Source: an uncultured SAR86 cluster bacterium (GTDB lineage: Bacteria > Pseudomonadota > Gammaproteobacteria > Magnimaribacterales > D2472). Taken from it: 64,000 nt of DNA. Shown here in pieces: positions 35,895-50,476 of the stretch; the first letter of the stretch is position 1, and every line of letters starts with the position of its first letter. The stretch lies in assembly GCA_902583575.1 (NCBI GenBank), contig CACHWY010000004.1, forward strand, positions 1 through 64,000, in the 5' to 3' direction. The notes under the pieces were generated by a model that made no database searches, was not told where the DNA came from, and saw nothing but the letters and a program-made list of their open reading frames with translations. A program made the translations under genes and the position numbers.

Positions 35895-36956
35895 TCAGAC
35901 AATTGTAGCAATTTTTCTTGCGATTGAAGGAGATGTTGTCCACTTACCTCCAAAAATACTAATTAAATTAGAATCTTGTTGAATAAAAAAATCCCTTGAG
36001 GATTTATGAAAATCATATTTTGATCTTATTAATGGCCTTACTCCAGAATAAGCAGAGATGATATCTTTACTTGATATAGGATCTCTAAAAGTTTGATTAA
36101 AACTATCAATTAAATAATTTTCTTCATTGGTATCGATTTTTGGTTTATCAGGCGATCGTACCTTAACCTCTGTTGTACCCAATAAAGTAAATTCTTTATA
36201 AGGCAATGCAAATACATATCTGGATTGGCAAAATCCTTTAAACATTAATCCTGAATTTATTTTCCTATTAAGAATAAGATGGCTTCCTTTAATATAATCT
36301 ATATTCTTCAAACTTTTTATTTTATTCTTCTCAAGTAATATTTTTGTCCAAGGACCGACTGCTAATATAACCTTATCAAATTTTTTATTATCAATATTTC
36401 CATAAATATCAAAATTAGATACCTCATGATTTTCATACAAATTAATTTTTAATTCTTTGGCCAGATGAATTAAATCTTTTCCAAGCAATTCATCATCCAT
36501 TAGTCCATCAAAAAAAGAAAGGTATCCCTTGTAATCACTATCAAGGTTTATATCTTGAAAGACTTCCTTTATATATAGTTTACTTTTTCCAAGCTTTTTT
36601 TTGCCTGCTAAAAAACCATAAAATTTTATACCTATATAAAATTTCAATAATTCTAAAGAAAATAAATTTTTGTATGGTATTAAAATTTTAATCTTATTAG
36701 TGTGTTGAGGAAAATTCTTCAACCACCAATATCTATCATTAAGTCCTTTTTGCACTTCTTTAATATGAAAATTCTCTAAATACCTAAGACCACCATGCAA
36801 TAATTTAGTTGTTTTAGAACTTGTTTCACTTAGGAGAGATTTTTTTTCAAAAATAGAAACTTGATGTCCCTCTTTAGCTAGAAAAATACTAACTACTAGT
36901 CCAGATATACCTCCGCCAATAATTCCAATCTTTTTAATCAAAAGAATCCCATCCAT
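35895..36956 (-). CDS. FAD-dependent oxidoreductase, GlpD-like, short form
   Basis: 353 residues, against about 500 for aerobic glycerol-3-phosphate dehydrogenase. The FAD-binding GIIGGGISGLV lies near residues 12-22. TKLLHGGLRYLENF, near residue 50, is the GlpD flavin-contact region, and the C-terminal IFGGKWTTSPSIAR matches the GlpD GGK-TT motif. The C-terminal helical domain is missing. The first five residues overlap thiL, so a TTG at 36941 (giving MIKKIGIIGGG) is an alternative start. It probably oxidises a small hydroxy-compound such as glycerol-3-phosphate. Confidence 0.8.
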   Translation of the reverse strand: MDGILLIKKIGIIGGGISGLVVSIFLAKEGHQVSIFEKKSLLSETSSKTTKLLHGGLRYLENFHIKEVQKGLNDRYWWLKNFPQHTNKIKILIPYKNLFSLELLKFYIGIKFYGFLAGKKKLGKSKLYIKEVFQDINLDSDYKGYLSFFDGLMDDELLGKDLIHLAKELKINLYENHEVSNFDIYGNIDNKKFDKVILAVGPWTKILLEKNKIKSLKNIDYIKGSHLILNRKINSGLMFKGFCQSRYVFALPYKEFTLLGTTEVKVRSPDKPKIDTNEENYLIDSFNQTFRDPISSKDIISAYSGVRPLIRSKYDFHKSSRDFFIQQDSNLISIFGGKWTTSPSIARKIATIV

Positions 36957-37824
36957 TTTTTTTGAGACTAACTAATATATTATCTTTTATAAGTTCAATA
37001 TTTTTACCTGGAGTAATCTCCCCGATAAGAAAAAAATCTTCTTCATTAAACTTTTCTTTATATATCTTAGGAGAGGTAAAGCACAACTCATAATCATCAC
37101 CATATGATAAATCATCGATATCATTAGTAATTGGAATGTCTTCATAAAATATTTTTGCTCCTACTTTTGATGAATTGCATATACTCCCTAGATCTTTTAT
37201 TAGTCCATCAGAAATATCTATACAAGAAGATGCTAATCGAGAAATATATTTACTTTTTTTAAAATTAATTTTAGGACGAAAATAATTCTGAACAAAGGAA
37301 GATTTTTTATCATTATTCCAATCAATCAATCCTTGACGCCCTCTTCCTAATTGACCTGTTATATATATATTATCTCCGGGTTTTGCATTAGATCTTATAA
37401 GAATATTTTCGTCTATATAACCAAAAACATTTACACATACATTTATCTCGCCAAATGTTACATCACCTCCAACTAGCTTAATCTGATATTCATTAATTAT
37501 AGATTCAATTCCTGTAGTAAATTGTTCATACCAATTAATATCTTTCTTGTTAGAGGTTAATCCAACTGTAATAAATGAGGGTTTTGCACCCATGGCTGCT
37601 AGGTCGCTTAGGGCTACTGCTACTGATCTGTAAGCTATATCTTCAGGTAATGAATTATCTGGAAAATGAGTATGTATTTTTGATATGTCTAAAGAATGGA
37701 CTAGATTATTTTTTTGGGACTTTATAACTACAGCATCATCTCCTGAACCAACAAGTACTAAGCTATCTTTTTTGCTCTCAACTAAATGTTGAAAACAATT
37801 TAAAATATCAGACTCAGATATCAA
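36934..37824 (-). CDS. thiL: Thiamine-monophosphate kinase
   Basis: 296 residues. It phosphorylates thiamine monophosphate to the active cofactor. GSGDDAVVI near residues 26-34, the repeated LAAMGAKPSFITVGL near 75, GGDVTFG near 118, and CIDISDGLIKDL near 205 are the ATP/Mg motifs of the PurM/ThiL family. The start overlaps the thiolase stop by 4 bases. Dxs, a thiamine-diphosphate enzyme, is encoded close by. Confidence 0.94.
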   Translation of the reverse strand: MISESDILNCFQHLVESKKDSLVLVGSGDDAVVIKSQKNNLVHSLDISKIHTHFPDNSLPEDIAYRSVAVALSDLAAMGAKPSFITVGLTSNKKDINWYEQFTTGIESIINEYQIKLVGGDVTFGEINVCVNVFGYIDENILIRSNAKPGDNIYITGQLGRGRQGLIDWNNDKKSSFVQNYFRPKINFKKSKYISRLASSCIDISDGLIKDLGSICNSSKVGAKIFYEDIPITNDIDDLSYGDDYELCFTSPKIYKEKFNEEDFFLIGEITPGKNIELIKDNILVSLKKNGWDSFD

Positions 37825-39008
37825 GAAGGATATCTTTCAAACAATCCACTGGCGCCCATGCCACCACCAACACACATTGTTACAATACCAAATTGTTTAT
37901 CTTGATTTTGAAGTTGGCGAGTCAAATGTCCAACCTGCCTTGATCCTGTCATACCAAAAGGATGTCCGATTGAAATTGATCCACCATCTAAATTTAATTT
38001 ATCCATTGATATACCTAGTTTATCTCTACAATAAACAACCTGAACTGCAAAGGCTTCATTTAATTCCCAAATATCGATATCTTCCATAGATAAATTATAA
38101 TTATTAAGAAGTTTAGGCACTGAATACACTGGTCCAATTCCCATCTCATCTGGCTCACAACCCATAGTAGTAAAACCTCTAAAATATGCTAACGGCTTCA
38201 ACCCAAGATCTTTTGCTTTATCTTCTGACATAACTAATGTTACTGATGCGCCATCAGAAAGTTGAGATGAATTTCCAGCAGTCACGGATCCGTTTTCTGG
38301 ATCAAATACTGGTTTGAGAGAAGATAACCCTTCAAGAGTTGTCTCTGGTCTATTACATTCATCCTTATCAACTGTGTAGTCTATCTCTTTGGATTCTCCA
38401 GATTCTTTGTTTGTTAGAAGCATTTTTGTTTGCATTGGAATAATTTCATCATCATACCCGCCAGACTGTTGAGCTGCTGCAGTTCTCATTTGACTCTCAT
38501 AAGCATATTCATCTTGAGCTTCTCTTGAAACATCATATCTTTTAGCGACTACTTCAGCTGTCATGCCCATGGGAAAATATATTCCTGGTGATTCTTCTGC
38601 AAGTCTTTCATTAACAAAATTATCCATATTCATATTCATCATTGAAATTGTTTCAGCCCCACCAGCAATGACTGTGTCATAGCAACCGGCCATTATTTGT
38701 CCTGCTGCCATTGAAATAGACTGTAAGCCAGAAGAACAATATCTATTTATTGTAGTCCCGCCTGTTGATATAGGTAATTTTGATAAAACTGCTGCATTTC
38801 TTGCAATATTATGACCTTGAGCTCCTTCAGGATTTCCGCATCCCATTATAATATCCTCTACCTCTTCTGGTGGTAAATTTGGATTACGTTCTAACATTGC
38901 ATCAATAATATGAGCAAGCATCTCATCTGGTCTGGTCATATTAAATCCACCTCTATGAGATTTAGCTAACCCTGTTCTTACGCTATCAACAATAACTACA
39001 TTTTTCAT
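37821..39008 (-). CDS. Acetyl-CoA acyltransferase (thiolase)
   Basis: 395 residues. The nucleophile Cys is in NRYCSSGLQS near residue 90. The C-terminal catalytic motifs NEAFAVQ, GHPFGMTGSRQVGH and CVGGGMGASG carry the second Cys and the His. The sequence fits FadA-type degradative thiolases or acetoacetyl-CoA thiolases. No FadB-like partner is adjacent, so its pathway is open. It heads the thiolase-thiL-GlpD-like-pgpA unit. Confidence 0.92.
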   Translation of the reverse strand: MKNVVIVDSVRTGLAKSHRGGFNMTRPDEMLAHIIDAMLERNPNLPPEEVEDIIMGCGNPEGAQGHNIARNAAVLSKLPISTGGTTINRYCSSGLQSISMAAGQIMAGCYDTVIAGGAETISMMNMNMDNFVNERLAEESPGIYFPMGMTAEVVAKRYDVSREAQDEYAYESQMRTAAAQQSGGYDDEIIPMQTKMLLTNKESGESKEIDYTVDKDECNRPETTLEGLSSLKPVFDPENGSVTAGNSSQLSDGASVTLVMSEDKAKDLGLKPLAYFRGFTTMGCEPDEMGIGPVYSVPKLLNNYNLSMEDIDIWELNEAFAVQVVYCRDKLGISMDKLNLDGGSISIGHPFGMTGSRQVGHLTRQLQNQDKQFGIVTMCVGGGMGASGLFERYPS

Positions 39009-39031
39009 AATTTCTCCAATAAAAATCTTAA

Positions 39032-39343
39032 CTATTCTATTCTATCTTCATCTTTACTTAAAGCCTTATACCAATCTGGAATTAAATCTATTTTAAATTC
39101 TTTAGCCTTTTTTAATACATATGGTATTGAAATGGGGCTAAACGGGAGAATGACTAAAATTCCAAGTCCTAAACTTTTTAAAACCTGCTTAAGCTGATAG
39201 TTTGCTTCATTGATCTCTTCATCGGTTGCTATACCTTCAATATATCTTACATAAATATCCAACATTCTTTTATTTTCATCTGTCTCTTCTAGAAAAGAAT
39301 CTTTTAGTTTTAAAATATATTGATGAATTTTTTTTGTATTCAT
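39032..39343 (-). CDS. Small uncharacterised protein with a LETM1-like C-terminal segment
   Basis: 103 residues, mainly helical. The first half is charged (HQYILKLKDSFLEETDENK). The second half has a hydrophobic, proline-containing stretch LGILVILPFSPISIPYVLKK, then KEFKIDLIPDWYKAL. The pattern of a hydrophobic segment ending in Pro-rich turns followed by LIP resembles the ribosome-binding LETM1 domain of mitochondrial and some bacterial proteins, but similarity is short. It stands alone, 23 bases before the thiolase gene and divergent from nth. Confidence 0.6.
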   Translation of the reverse strand: MNTKKIHQYILKLKDSFLEETDENKRMLDIYVRYIEGIATDEEINEANYQLKQVLKSLGLGILVILPFSPISIPYVLKKAKEFKIDLIPDWYKALSKDEDRIE

Positions 39344-39375
39344 AAAATCTAAAATATTATGCTACATTTATTTAA

Positions 39376-40029
39376 ATGAAGAAATCAGATAGAGCTATAA
39401 TTGTAAAAAAAGTTTTAGATAGGGTCTATCCTGAAACTCCTATCCCACTTAATCATAAAGATAATTTCACCTTATTAATTGCTGTTCTTCTATCTGCTCA
39501 ATGCACTGATGAAAGAGTTAATGAAGTTACACCAAACCTGTTTTCAATTGCCTCTAACCCAAGAGATATATCAAAACTTTCAGTTGAAAAAATATATCAA
39601 ATTATTAGACCTTGTGGACTAGGCCCTCAAAAGTCTAAAGCGATTCATGAACTATCAAATATTCTTATAAAAAAATATAATCAAAATGTTCCAGATAACT
39701 TTAAGGATCTTGAGAGCCTTCCAGGTGTGGGTCATAAAACAGCCTCTGTTGTCATGAGTCAAGCCTTTGGTGTCCCAGCTTTTCCGGTTGATACCCATAT
39801 TCATAGATTAAGTCAAAGATGGGGTTTAACTAATGGTAAAAATGTTAGAAAAACTGAAGAGGATCTAAAAAAAATATTTCCTAAGTCGTCATGGAATAAA
39901 TTACATCTTCAAATTATTTTTTGGGGAAGAGAGCATTGTATGGCTAAATCTTGTTTTGGTCTTGAGTGTGAAATATGCAAATTATGTTATCCAAACAGAA
40001 AAAAACCTTTTATGCACAAAAAGCCATAG
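39376..40029 (+). CDS. nth: Endonuclease III
   Basis: 217 residues. This bifunctional glycosylase/AP lyase repairs oxidised pyrimidines. LLSAQCTDERVNEVTP near residues 35-50, the HhH segment LPGVGHKTASVVMS with catalytic Lys near 120, and PVDTHIHRLS with catalytic Asp near 138 are complete. The C-terminal Fe-S region has Cys at 188, 193, 198, 201 and 204, which does not follow the usual C-x6-C-x2-C-x5-C spacing: residue 195 is Gly. Confidence 0.93.
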   Translation: MKKSDRAIIVKKVLDRVYPETPIPLNHKDNFTLLIAVLLSAQCTDERVNEVTPNLFSIASNPRDISKLSVEKIYQIIRPCGLGPQKSKAIHELSNILIKKYNQNVPDNFKDLESLPGVGHKTASVVMSQAFGVPAFPVDTHIHRLSQRWGLTNGKNVRKTEEDLKKIFPKSSWNKLHLQIIFWGREHCMAKSCFGLECEICKLCYPNRKKPFMHKKP

Positions 40030-40062
40030 ATAATATAAAATTAATATTTAAATTTTTGAATT

Positions 40063-41343
40063 ATGAAATCTTCCAAAAGTGATAGTGTTTTCTCCAATAA
40101 AAGCTCTATAAAGGACTTTGATAAAGATCTATGGTTATCTTTTGAGAATGAAGCGCAAAGACAAGAAGACCATATTGAATTAATTGCTTCAGAAAATTAT
40201 GCATCTAAAAGAGTCCTTGAAGCGCAAGGATCTCTTCTTACTAATAAATATGCAGAAGGATATCCTTCAAAAAGGTATTATGGGGGTTGTGAGAATGTGG
40301 ATATTGCAGAGAATCTTGCAATTGAAAGAGCAAAAGAATTGTTTAATGCTGATTATGCTAATGTTCAGCCACACTCTGGTTCGTCTGCAAATTCAGCAGC
40401 ATTCTTAGCATTATTAGAGCCTAATGACACTATTCTTGGAATGAGCCTAGATCATGGGGGACACTTAACCCACGGCTCTAAAGTAAATTTTTCTGGCAGA
40501 AATTATAAAAGCATTCAATACGGACTTCATCCAGAAACAGATGACATTAATTATGATGAGGTTAGGGGTTTAGCAAAAAAATATAATCCAAAATTAATTA
40601 TTGCTGGCTTCTCTGCATTTTCTGGAATCGTTGATTGGAAAAAGTTTAAAGATATTGCTGAAGAAGTTGGGGCATTCTTGCTTGTTGATATGGCACATGT
40701 TTCTGGTCTGGTTGCTGCAGGACTATACCCTTCTCCAATTCCATATGCTGATGTTGTAACTTCTACTACTCACAAAACTTTAAGAGGACCAAGGTCTGGA
40801 ATTATTCTTGCAAAGAAAAATGAAGAAATAGAAAAAAAATTAAACTCTGCAGTGTTTCCAGGATCTCAAGGAGGCCCATTAATGCATGTCATTGCTGCAA
40901 AAGCGATATGCTTTAAAGAAGCATTAGACCCTGAATTTAAAATCTATACTCAACAAGTTATGGATAATGCAAAACTTATGGCAGAGACTCTTATCTCTAA
41001 TAATATTGATGTTATTACAAATGGAACACAAAATCATATTGTTTTAGTAGACTTAAGAAATAAAAATATCAGTGGTAAAGATTTAGAAAGTACTTTGGGT
41101 TCTGTAAATATAACGGTTAATAAAAATTCTGTGCCAAATGATCCAGCCTCACCATTTGTAACATCTGGCATAAGGATTGGAACGCCTGCTGTTACAACAA
41201 GAGGCTTTAAAGAAGAAGAAATTATAAAAATTAGCAACTGGATATCATCAATTATTAATGATTTTGATAATGTTGAGTTGCAAAATAAAATTAAAAAAGA
41301 AGTCCATAATCTGGCACATGAATTTCCAGTATATAATTTATAA
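40063..41343 (+). CDS. glyA: Serine hydroxymethyltransferase
   Basis: 426 residues, a PLP enzyme interconverting serine and glycine with tetrahydrofolate. [12 protein letters not shown] near residue 32, [17 protein letters not shown] near 62, and the PLP Lys in [14 protein letters not shown] near 236 are diagnostic. The stop is immediately followed by the nrdR ATG (TAAATG), a conserved glyA-nrdR pairing. Confidence 0.97.
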   Translation: MKSSKSDSVFSNKSSIKDFDKDLWLSFENEAQRQEDHIELIASENYASKRVLEAQGSLLTNKYAEGYPSKRYYGGCENVDIAENLAIERAKELFNADYANVQPHSGSSANSAAFLALLEPNDTILGMSLDHGGHLTHGSKVNFSGRNYKSIQYGLHPETDDINYDEVRGLAKKYNPKLIIAGFSAFSGIVDWKKFKDIAEEVGAFLLVDMAHVSGLVAAGLYPSPIPYADVVTSTTHKTLRGPRSGIILAKKNEEIEKKLNSAVFPGSQGGPLMHVIAAKAICFKEALDPEFKIYTQQVMDNAKLMAETLISNNIDVITNGTQNHIVLVDLRNKNISGKDLESTLGSVNITVNKNSVPNDPASPFVTSGIRIGTPAVTTRGFKEEEIIKISNWISSIINDFDNVELQNKIKKEVHNLAHEFPVYNL

Positions 41344-41823
41344 ATGTACTGTCCTTTTTGCCAAGCTGAAGATACTAAAGTAATCGATTCTAGATTGGTA
41401 GCTGATGGATCTCAGACAAGAAGAAGGAGATCATGTGAAGTTTGTGGATCTAGATTTACAACATTTGAAACTGCTGACTTAGCTTTACCAAGAGTGATTA
41501 AGAGTAATGGAGAGAGACAGCCATTTAATGGATCTAAACTAAAAAAAGGTATGCTGAGAGCTCTTGAGAAAAGGCCTTTATCTGCTGAAGAAATTGATAC
41601 TGTATTTGGAAAAATACTTAAAAAAATAAGAACAAGTGGTGTTCGTGAAATTAAATCAATAGAAATTGGAGAAATAATGATGAGCGCCCTCAAAGAAGTT
41701 GATAGTGTTGCTTATGTTCGTTTTGCTTCTGTATATAGAGATTTCCAAGATATTAAAGATTTTTCTGAAGAAATTAATTCATTAAGTAGGGAAAAACCAA
41801 AAAGTAAAAAATCGAAGAAATGA
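41344..41823 (+). CDS. nrdR: Transcriptional repressor NrdR
   Basis: 159 residues. An N-terminal zinc ribbon (MYCPFC, then CEVCGSRF; four Cys at 3, 6, 31 and 34) and an ATP-cone domain ([23 protein letters not shown], then [13 protein letters not shown]). NrdR senses dATP/ATP and represses ribonucleotide reductase genes by binding paired NrdR boxes. Box-like sites occur in this window upstream of scpA. It overlaps ribD by 4 bases and opens the riboflavin operon. Confidence 0.96.
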   Translation: MYCPFCQAEDTKVIDSRLVADGSQTRRRRSCEVCGSRFTTFETADLALPRVIKSNGERQPFNGSKLKKGMLRALEKRPLSAEEIDTVFGKILKKIRTSGVREIKSIEIGEIMMSALKEVDSVAYVRFASVYRDFQDIKDFSEEINSLSREKPKSKKSKK

Positions 41824-42824
41824 ATTACGAAAAATTCATGCTTCAGGCAATTACAAATGCCAATTCTTTTAAATATACAGCCAAACCTAATCCTGTGGTA
41901 GGAGCTATTTTACTTAAAGATAAAAAAATAATTTCTGAAGGCTACCATGAAAGGTTTGGTGAAAACCATGCTGAAATTAATGCTTTAGAGGAAGCAAAAA
42001 AACAAATTGGTAAAACTTTCAAAGATTTTTCAGAGTTAACCTTGATTTGCACATTAGAGCCATGTAGCCACCAAGGAAAGACTGGCTCTTGTGCAAAAGA
42101 AATCGTTAAAACAGGAATAAAGAATATAGTTATAGGCTCTGAAGATCCAAATCCTAAAGTTGCAGGCAAAGGAATTGAAATTCTAAAAAAAAATAAACTA
42201 AAAGTTACGACTGGCATACTTGAAAATTTGGTCGAAAAGCAAAATAAATTCTTTTTTTTTAAACATAAGAATAATAAACCATATATAACATTAAAAATTG
42301 CTAGATCGGTGGATGGTAAATCACATTATAAAAATAATGAACGAACATTTATAACAAATAAATCTTCTAGAACTGATGTTCAAACAATTAGAGCATGCCA
42401 TGATGCGATTCTTACTGGAGGCAACACTTTAAGATATGATAATCCAAGAATGAACGCTAGAGTTAATTTTCCTTGTAATCAACCAAGAAAAATTCTTCTA
42501 ACAAGCAAATCATATGATGAAAAATTACATTTTTTTAAAGATGCTCATGTGGATGTATTTCATACCAAAAATTTGCAAAAAATTATTAGTTCATATGTTC
42601 CTAGTGATATTTGTTCAATACTTGTTGAGGCTGGTCCAAAACTAGCTAATGCATTTCTTAAGGCAAATTATGTAGATGAATTAATAATTTTTACTTCTAA
42701 AAAAAAATTAGGTGAAAATGGTATTAATTGGTTTTCTGAAGTTAATGCTGTTGAAAATTATGGTTTTAAATTAGAATCCTCATATAAAATTGACACCGAT
42801 TTAAAAGAAATATTTACAAAATGA
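41820..42824 (+). CDS. ribD: Bifunctional pyrimidine deaminase / reductase RibD
   Basis: 334 residues. The N-terminal deaminase has zinc ligands in ENHAEINAL near residue 49 and [18 protein letters not shown] near 77. The C-terminal reductase begins with [14 protein letters not shown] near 153 and includes [19 protein letters not shown]. It carries out the second and third steps of riboflavin synthesis. It overlaps the next gene by 4 bases, leaving no room for riboflavin synthase (ribE), which usually lies here. Confidence 0.94.
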   Translation: MNYEKFMLQAITNANSFKYTAKPNPVVGAILLKDKKIISEGYHERFGENHAEINALEEAKKQIGKTFKDFSELTLICTLEPCSHQGKTGSCAKEIVKTGIKNIVIGSEDPNPKVAGKGIEILKKNKLKVTTGILENLVEKQNKFFFFKHKNNKPYITLKIARSVDGKSHYKNNERTFITNKSSRTDVQTIRACHDAILTGGNTLRYDNPRMNARVNFPCNQPRKILLTSKSYDEKLHFFKDAHVDVFHTKNLQKIISSYVPSDICSILVEAGPKLANAFLKANYVDELIIFTSKKKLGENGINWFSEVNAVENYGFKLESSYKIDTDLKEIFTK

Positions 42825-43900
42825 ATATTAGCAACATCATAGATATTATTAAAGACATTAAAAATGGAAAAATAGTCATTATTATTGATGATGAATCACG
42901 TGAAAATGAGGGGGATCTAGTTTGTGCTGCCGATTTAGTTACTCCAGAAATTATTAATTTTATGGCCTCTAAAGGCAAAGGATTGATATGTCTACCAATG
43001 AGTAATGATTTGTGTAGAAAATATGACTTACAAATGATGACTAGTAATAATAGAGCAGCAAATAAAACTGCATTTACAGTCTCAATCGAAGCTGCTGATG
43101 GAATAACTACCGGTATATCAGCTGCAGATAGAGCCCATACAATCAAAACTACTGTTGATAAAAAATCAATTCCATCTGACATTGTACAGCCGGGGCATGT
43201 GTTTCCACTTAAAGCTATGAAAGGTGGGGTTTTAAGCAGAGCTGGACATACTGAAGCTGCATGTGATTTAGCAAAATTAGCCGGACTCCAGCCAGCTGGA
43301 GTGATTTGTGAAATTATGAATGAAGATGGCACTATGGCTAGAAGAGATGATTTAATAAAATTCGGGAAAGAAAATAATATTAAAGTGGGTACTATCGCTG
43401 ACTTAATTGATTATAGACTTTCTATGGATTCAACAATTGAGTTAGTGCTTGATAAAGATGTTGAAAATGAATTCGGTAAATTTAAATTAAATGTATGGAG
43501 AGATAAGATCCATGATGATTACCATTTTTCACTCTCAAAAGGTGATATTAACTCAGTTGAATCTCCATTAGTAAGAGTTCAAACTCAAAGCATTCTTCAG
43601 GATACTTTGGGTATAAATGAATTGGGTAAAAATTGGTCTATTAGAGACTCCCTAAAGAAGATAGCTGATGAAGGAACTGGTTTGTTTGTATTAATTAATT
43701 ATAAGGATGCTAAAAGTTATTGGTTAAATAAATTAGAAGAGAAAGAAATCGAACCAAAAAATAATAGAAGAGAGATTGGAGTAGGCTCTCAAATTTTAAG
43801 AGCTTTAGATCTTAAGAAAATAACTGTTCTCGGGACACCAACCAAATATAATGCTGTTTCTGGATTTGATATTGAAATAACAGGTTTTAAAAATGAATAA
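42821..43900 (+). CDS. ribB: 3,4-dihydroxy-2-butanone-4-phosphate synthase with degenerate GTP cyclohydrolase II-like domain
   Basis: 359 residues. The first 205 are RibB: DDESRENEGDLVCAADLV near residues 22-39 carries the acidic catalytic loop, followed by DRAHTI and HVFPL-x-AM-x-GGVL-x-R-x-GHTEA. The remainder resembles GTP cyclohydrolase II (VRVQTQSILQDTLG, RREIGVGSQILRALDL) but lacks the three zinc-binding cysteines, so cyclohydrolase activity is unlikely. This RibBA-like hybrid is common in gammaproteobacteria, where an independent RibA supplies the activity. Confidence 0.92.
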   Translation: MNISNIIDIIKDIKNGKIVIIIDDESRENEGDLVCAADLVTPEIINFMASKGKGLICLPMSNDLCRKYDLQMMTSNNRAANKTAFTVSIEAADGITTGISAADRAHTIKTTVDKKSIPSDIVQPGHVFPLKAMKGGVLSRAGHTEAACDLAKLAGLQPAGVICEIMNEDGTMARRDDLIKFGKENNIKVGTIADLIDYRLSMDSTIELVLDKDVENEFGKFKLNVWRDKIHDDYHFSLSKGDINSVESPLVRVQTQSILQDTLGINELGKNWSIRDSLKKIADEGTGLFVLINYKDAKSYWLNKLEEKEIEPKNNRREIGVGSQILRALDLKKITVLGTPTKYNAVSGFDIEITGFKNE

Positions 43901-44297
43901 AGTATTGATTGTGCATACTTCTTGGTATGAAGATTATATTTCTACAATGGTTGACACATCTATCAAAAGATTAGAAAAAGATTTTGAATATGATATTGCA
44001 ATAGCCCCCGGTTCAATTGAGCTAGCAGCGTTAGCTAAAAATAAAATATTTCATAAAAAATACGTAGGTGTTCTTTTTCATGGAATAGTAATTAGGGGTG
44101 AAACTAGTCATTATGATCTAGTAACTAATGAGACGTTTAGATCAATCGGATCTTTAGCTGAAAATTTTTATGACCTAGCAATTATTAATAATGTGATATG
44201 TGTAGAGAATGAAGATCAAATTAAAGAAAGGTTGATTAAAGTCACTCTTAAAAATACTAATGCTCTTATAGACCTTATAAATGAAAAATCTAGTTAA
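43893..44297 (+). CDS. ribH: 6,7-dimethyl-8-ribityllumazine synthase
   Basis: 134 residues, slightly shorter than the usual 150 or so. LIVHTSWYEDYIS holds the aromatic substrate contact, APGSIELAALAK near residue 48 and GIVIRGETSHYDLV near residue 67 hold the catalytic His. It forms lumazine from the RibB and RibD products. It overlaps the previous gene by 8 bases and nusB by 17. Confidence 0.92.
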   Translation: MNKVLIVHTSWYEDYISTMVDTSIKRLEKDFEYDIAIAPGSIELAALAKNKIFHKKYVGVLFHGIVIRGETSHYDLVTNETFRSIGSLAENFYDLAIINNVICVENEDQIKERLIKVTLKNTNALIDLINEKSS

Positions 44298-44709
44298 TTT
44301 TAAAGTTGCTTTAAAAACAAGAGAATATCTTGTTCAAGCAATTTATCAAATGTTTTTTAACAATCAGAATCCTAGTGAAATTATTAAGCAATTTAAAAAA
44401 GAACATGAGTTGCAAAAAGTTGATTTCGAAAATTTTTCAGAATCTCTTATATCAATAAACAAGTATAAAGAGGAGTTCAAAAAAATTCTTATTTATTTAG
44501 AAATCCAAGATAAAGATATAAATTTACTAGATAAATCAATTATATATTTTGCTATAAATGAACTTAAATTTGGCAATCTAGATCCGCTTGTTGTTATAGA
44601 TGAATCATTAAGATTATCAAAAAAGTTTTCTAATCCAGATTCATATAAATTCATAAATGCATGTTTGGATAAATATATAAAAAATCCTAAGTCAGATATA
44701 GATTTTTAA
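44281..44709 (+). CDS. nusB: Transcription antitermination factor NusB
   Basis: 142 residues, all helical. REYLVQAIYQMFF near residue 15 and the C-terminal AINELKFGNLDPLVVIDESLRLSKKFSNPDSYKFINACLD region (split by its usual turn) are recognisable, though the N-terminal RR-x-AR motif is weak. It binds boxA RNA with NusE for rRNA antitermination. It follows ribH, the conserved ribH-nusB order, and is convergent with purA with one base between the stops. Confidence 0.9.
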   Translation: MKNLVNFKVALKTREYLVQAIYQMFFNNQNPSEIIKQFKKEHELQKVDFENFSESLISINKYKEEFKKILIYLEIQDKDINLLDKSIIYFAINELKFGNLDPLVVIDESLRLSKKFSNPDSYKFINACLDKYIKNPKSDIDF

Positions 44710-44710
44710 T

Positions 44711-46798
<2,088 letters not shown>

Positions 46799-46809
<11 letters not shown>

Positions 46810-47842
46810 CGTCTCCTCTTTTCTTATTTTCTTCCATTATTTTATCAAGAGGTAGATAAAGCAGATTGTTACCTCCTTCAACATCTACCATAACTTTAGT
46901 TGAATTGGATAGAACAGATTGAAGAGCATCTAAATAAAGTCTATCTCTTGTAACAATCGGAGCTTTCTTATACTCCTCAAGTAATTTATTAAATCTATCA
47001 ACTTCACCTTCAGCGTTTGCTACTACTTCAAGTTTATAACCTTCGGCTTCTCTTATTCTTGCTTGAGCTTGGCCTCTCGCTTCAGGAACTATTGATAAAG
47101 CATATCTTTCGGCTTCATTTTGTAATCTTTCTTTGTCTTCACGCGCAGCAACAACATCATCAAATGCGTCTTTAACTGCTGATGGAGGATCTGTCTTTTC
47201 TATGTTAACTTGCTGAACTAATAATCCTGTTGAGTAGATATTAAGGTAAGCTTGCATCCTTTCCTGAACCTCTTGTGCAATATTTTCCCTACCTACTGTT
47301 AAGGTTTGGTCGAGCGTGAAATCACCAACAACATGTCTTAATGCGCTATCTAGCGCCTGTTTTAAACTATTTTCAGGGTCTTTTACATTTAAAACAAAAT
47401 CTTTTAAATTTGCAATTCTATATTGGGCTGAGACAGTTACATCAACTATATTTTCATCTTTAGTCAACATGCTGACTGATTGTGACTCTCTTCTAGTAAT
47501 TGTAACGTTCTCCTCAAACTTTTGATCGATTATAGGAATCTTAAAGTTAAGACCGGGTTGTTGTTCTTCATTAAATTTTCCTAAACGAAGTATCACAGCC
47601 CTTTCCTGCTCTTCAACAATATAAATAGACTGGAGACCGGCTAAAACTAAAAGGCCAAATAATGCATACATCATTATTCTTCCAGTAGGCATTTTAAATC
47701 CAGAATTATTACCCCCAGAACTATTATTCGATGAAGATTTCTTACCTCCTAAGATAGCAGAAAACTTTTTCATTAATTCATCAAAATCTGGAGCATCGCC
47801 TTGGTTGCCCCAAGGGTCTTTATCTTTATTTTCCCAATTCAC
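46799..47842 (-). CDS. hflK: HflK, SPFH/prohibitin-family membrane protein
   Basis: 347 residues from a GTG start with AGAGG 9-13 bases upstream. The cytoplasmic N-terminus has NKDKDPWGNQGDAPDFDEL, a characteristic HflK opening rich in Asn, Gly and Ser, then one TM segment near residues 53-73 and the SPFH domain (IVEEQERAVILRLGKFNEEQQPGL). It partners with HflC on the periplasmic face to control FtsH. In E. coli hfq and hflX lie between miaA and hflK; here only 59 bases separate hflK from miaA. Confidence 0.93.
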
Positions 47843-47901
47843 TTATATTTACCTCTTTTTTTATCTTTATTATAAACTTATGTTGGGGCTTATTATTATA
47901 T

Positions 47902-50430
<2,529 letters not shown>

Positions 50431-50476
50431 TAATAATTTAAAGTGTTATTAATGTAATAATACATCTTAATATCGT

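Noticed and set aside
42814-43332. 172-residue minus-strand frame opposite ribB
   Set aside because: Shadow of the ribB coding strand; no recognisable domain and fully overlaps a certain gene.
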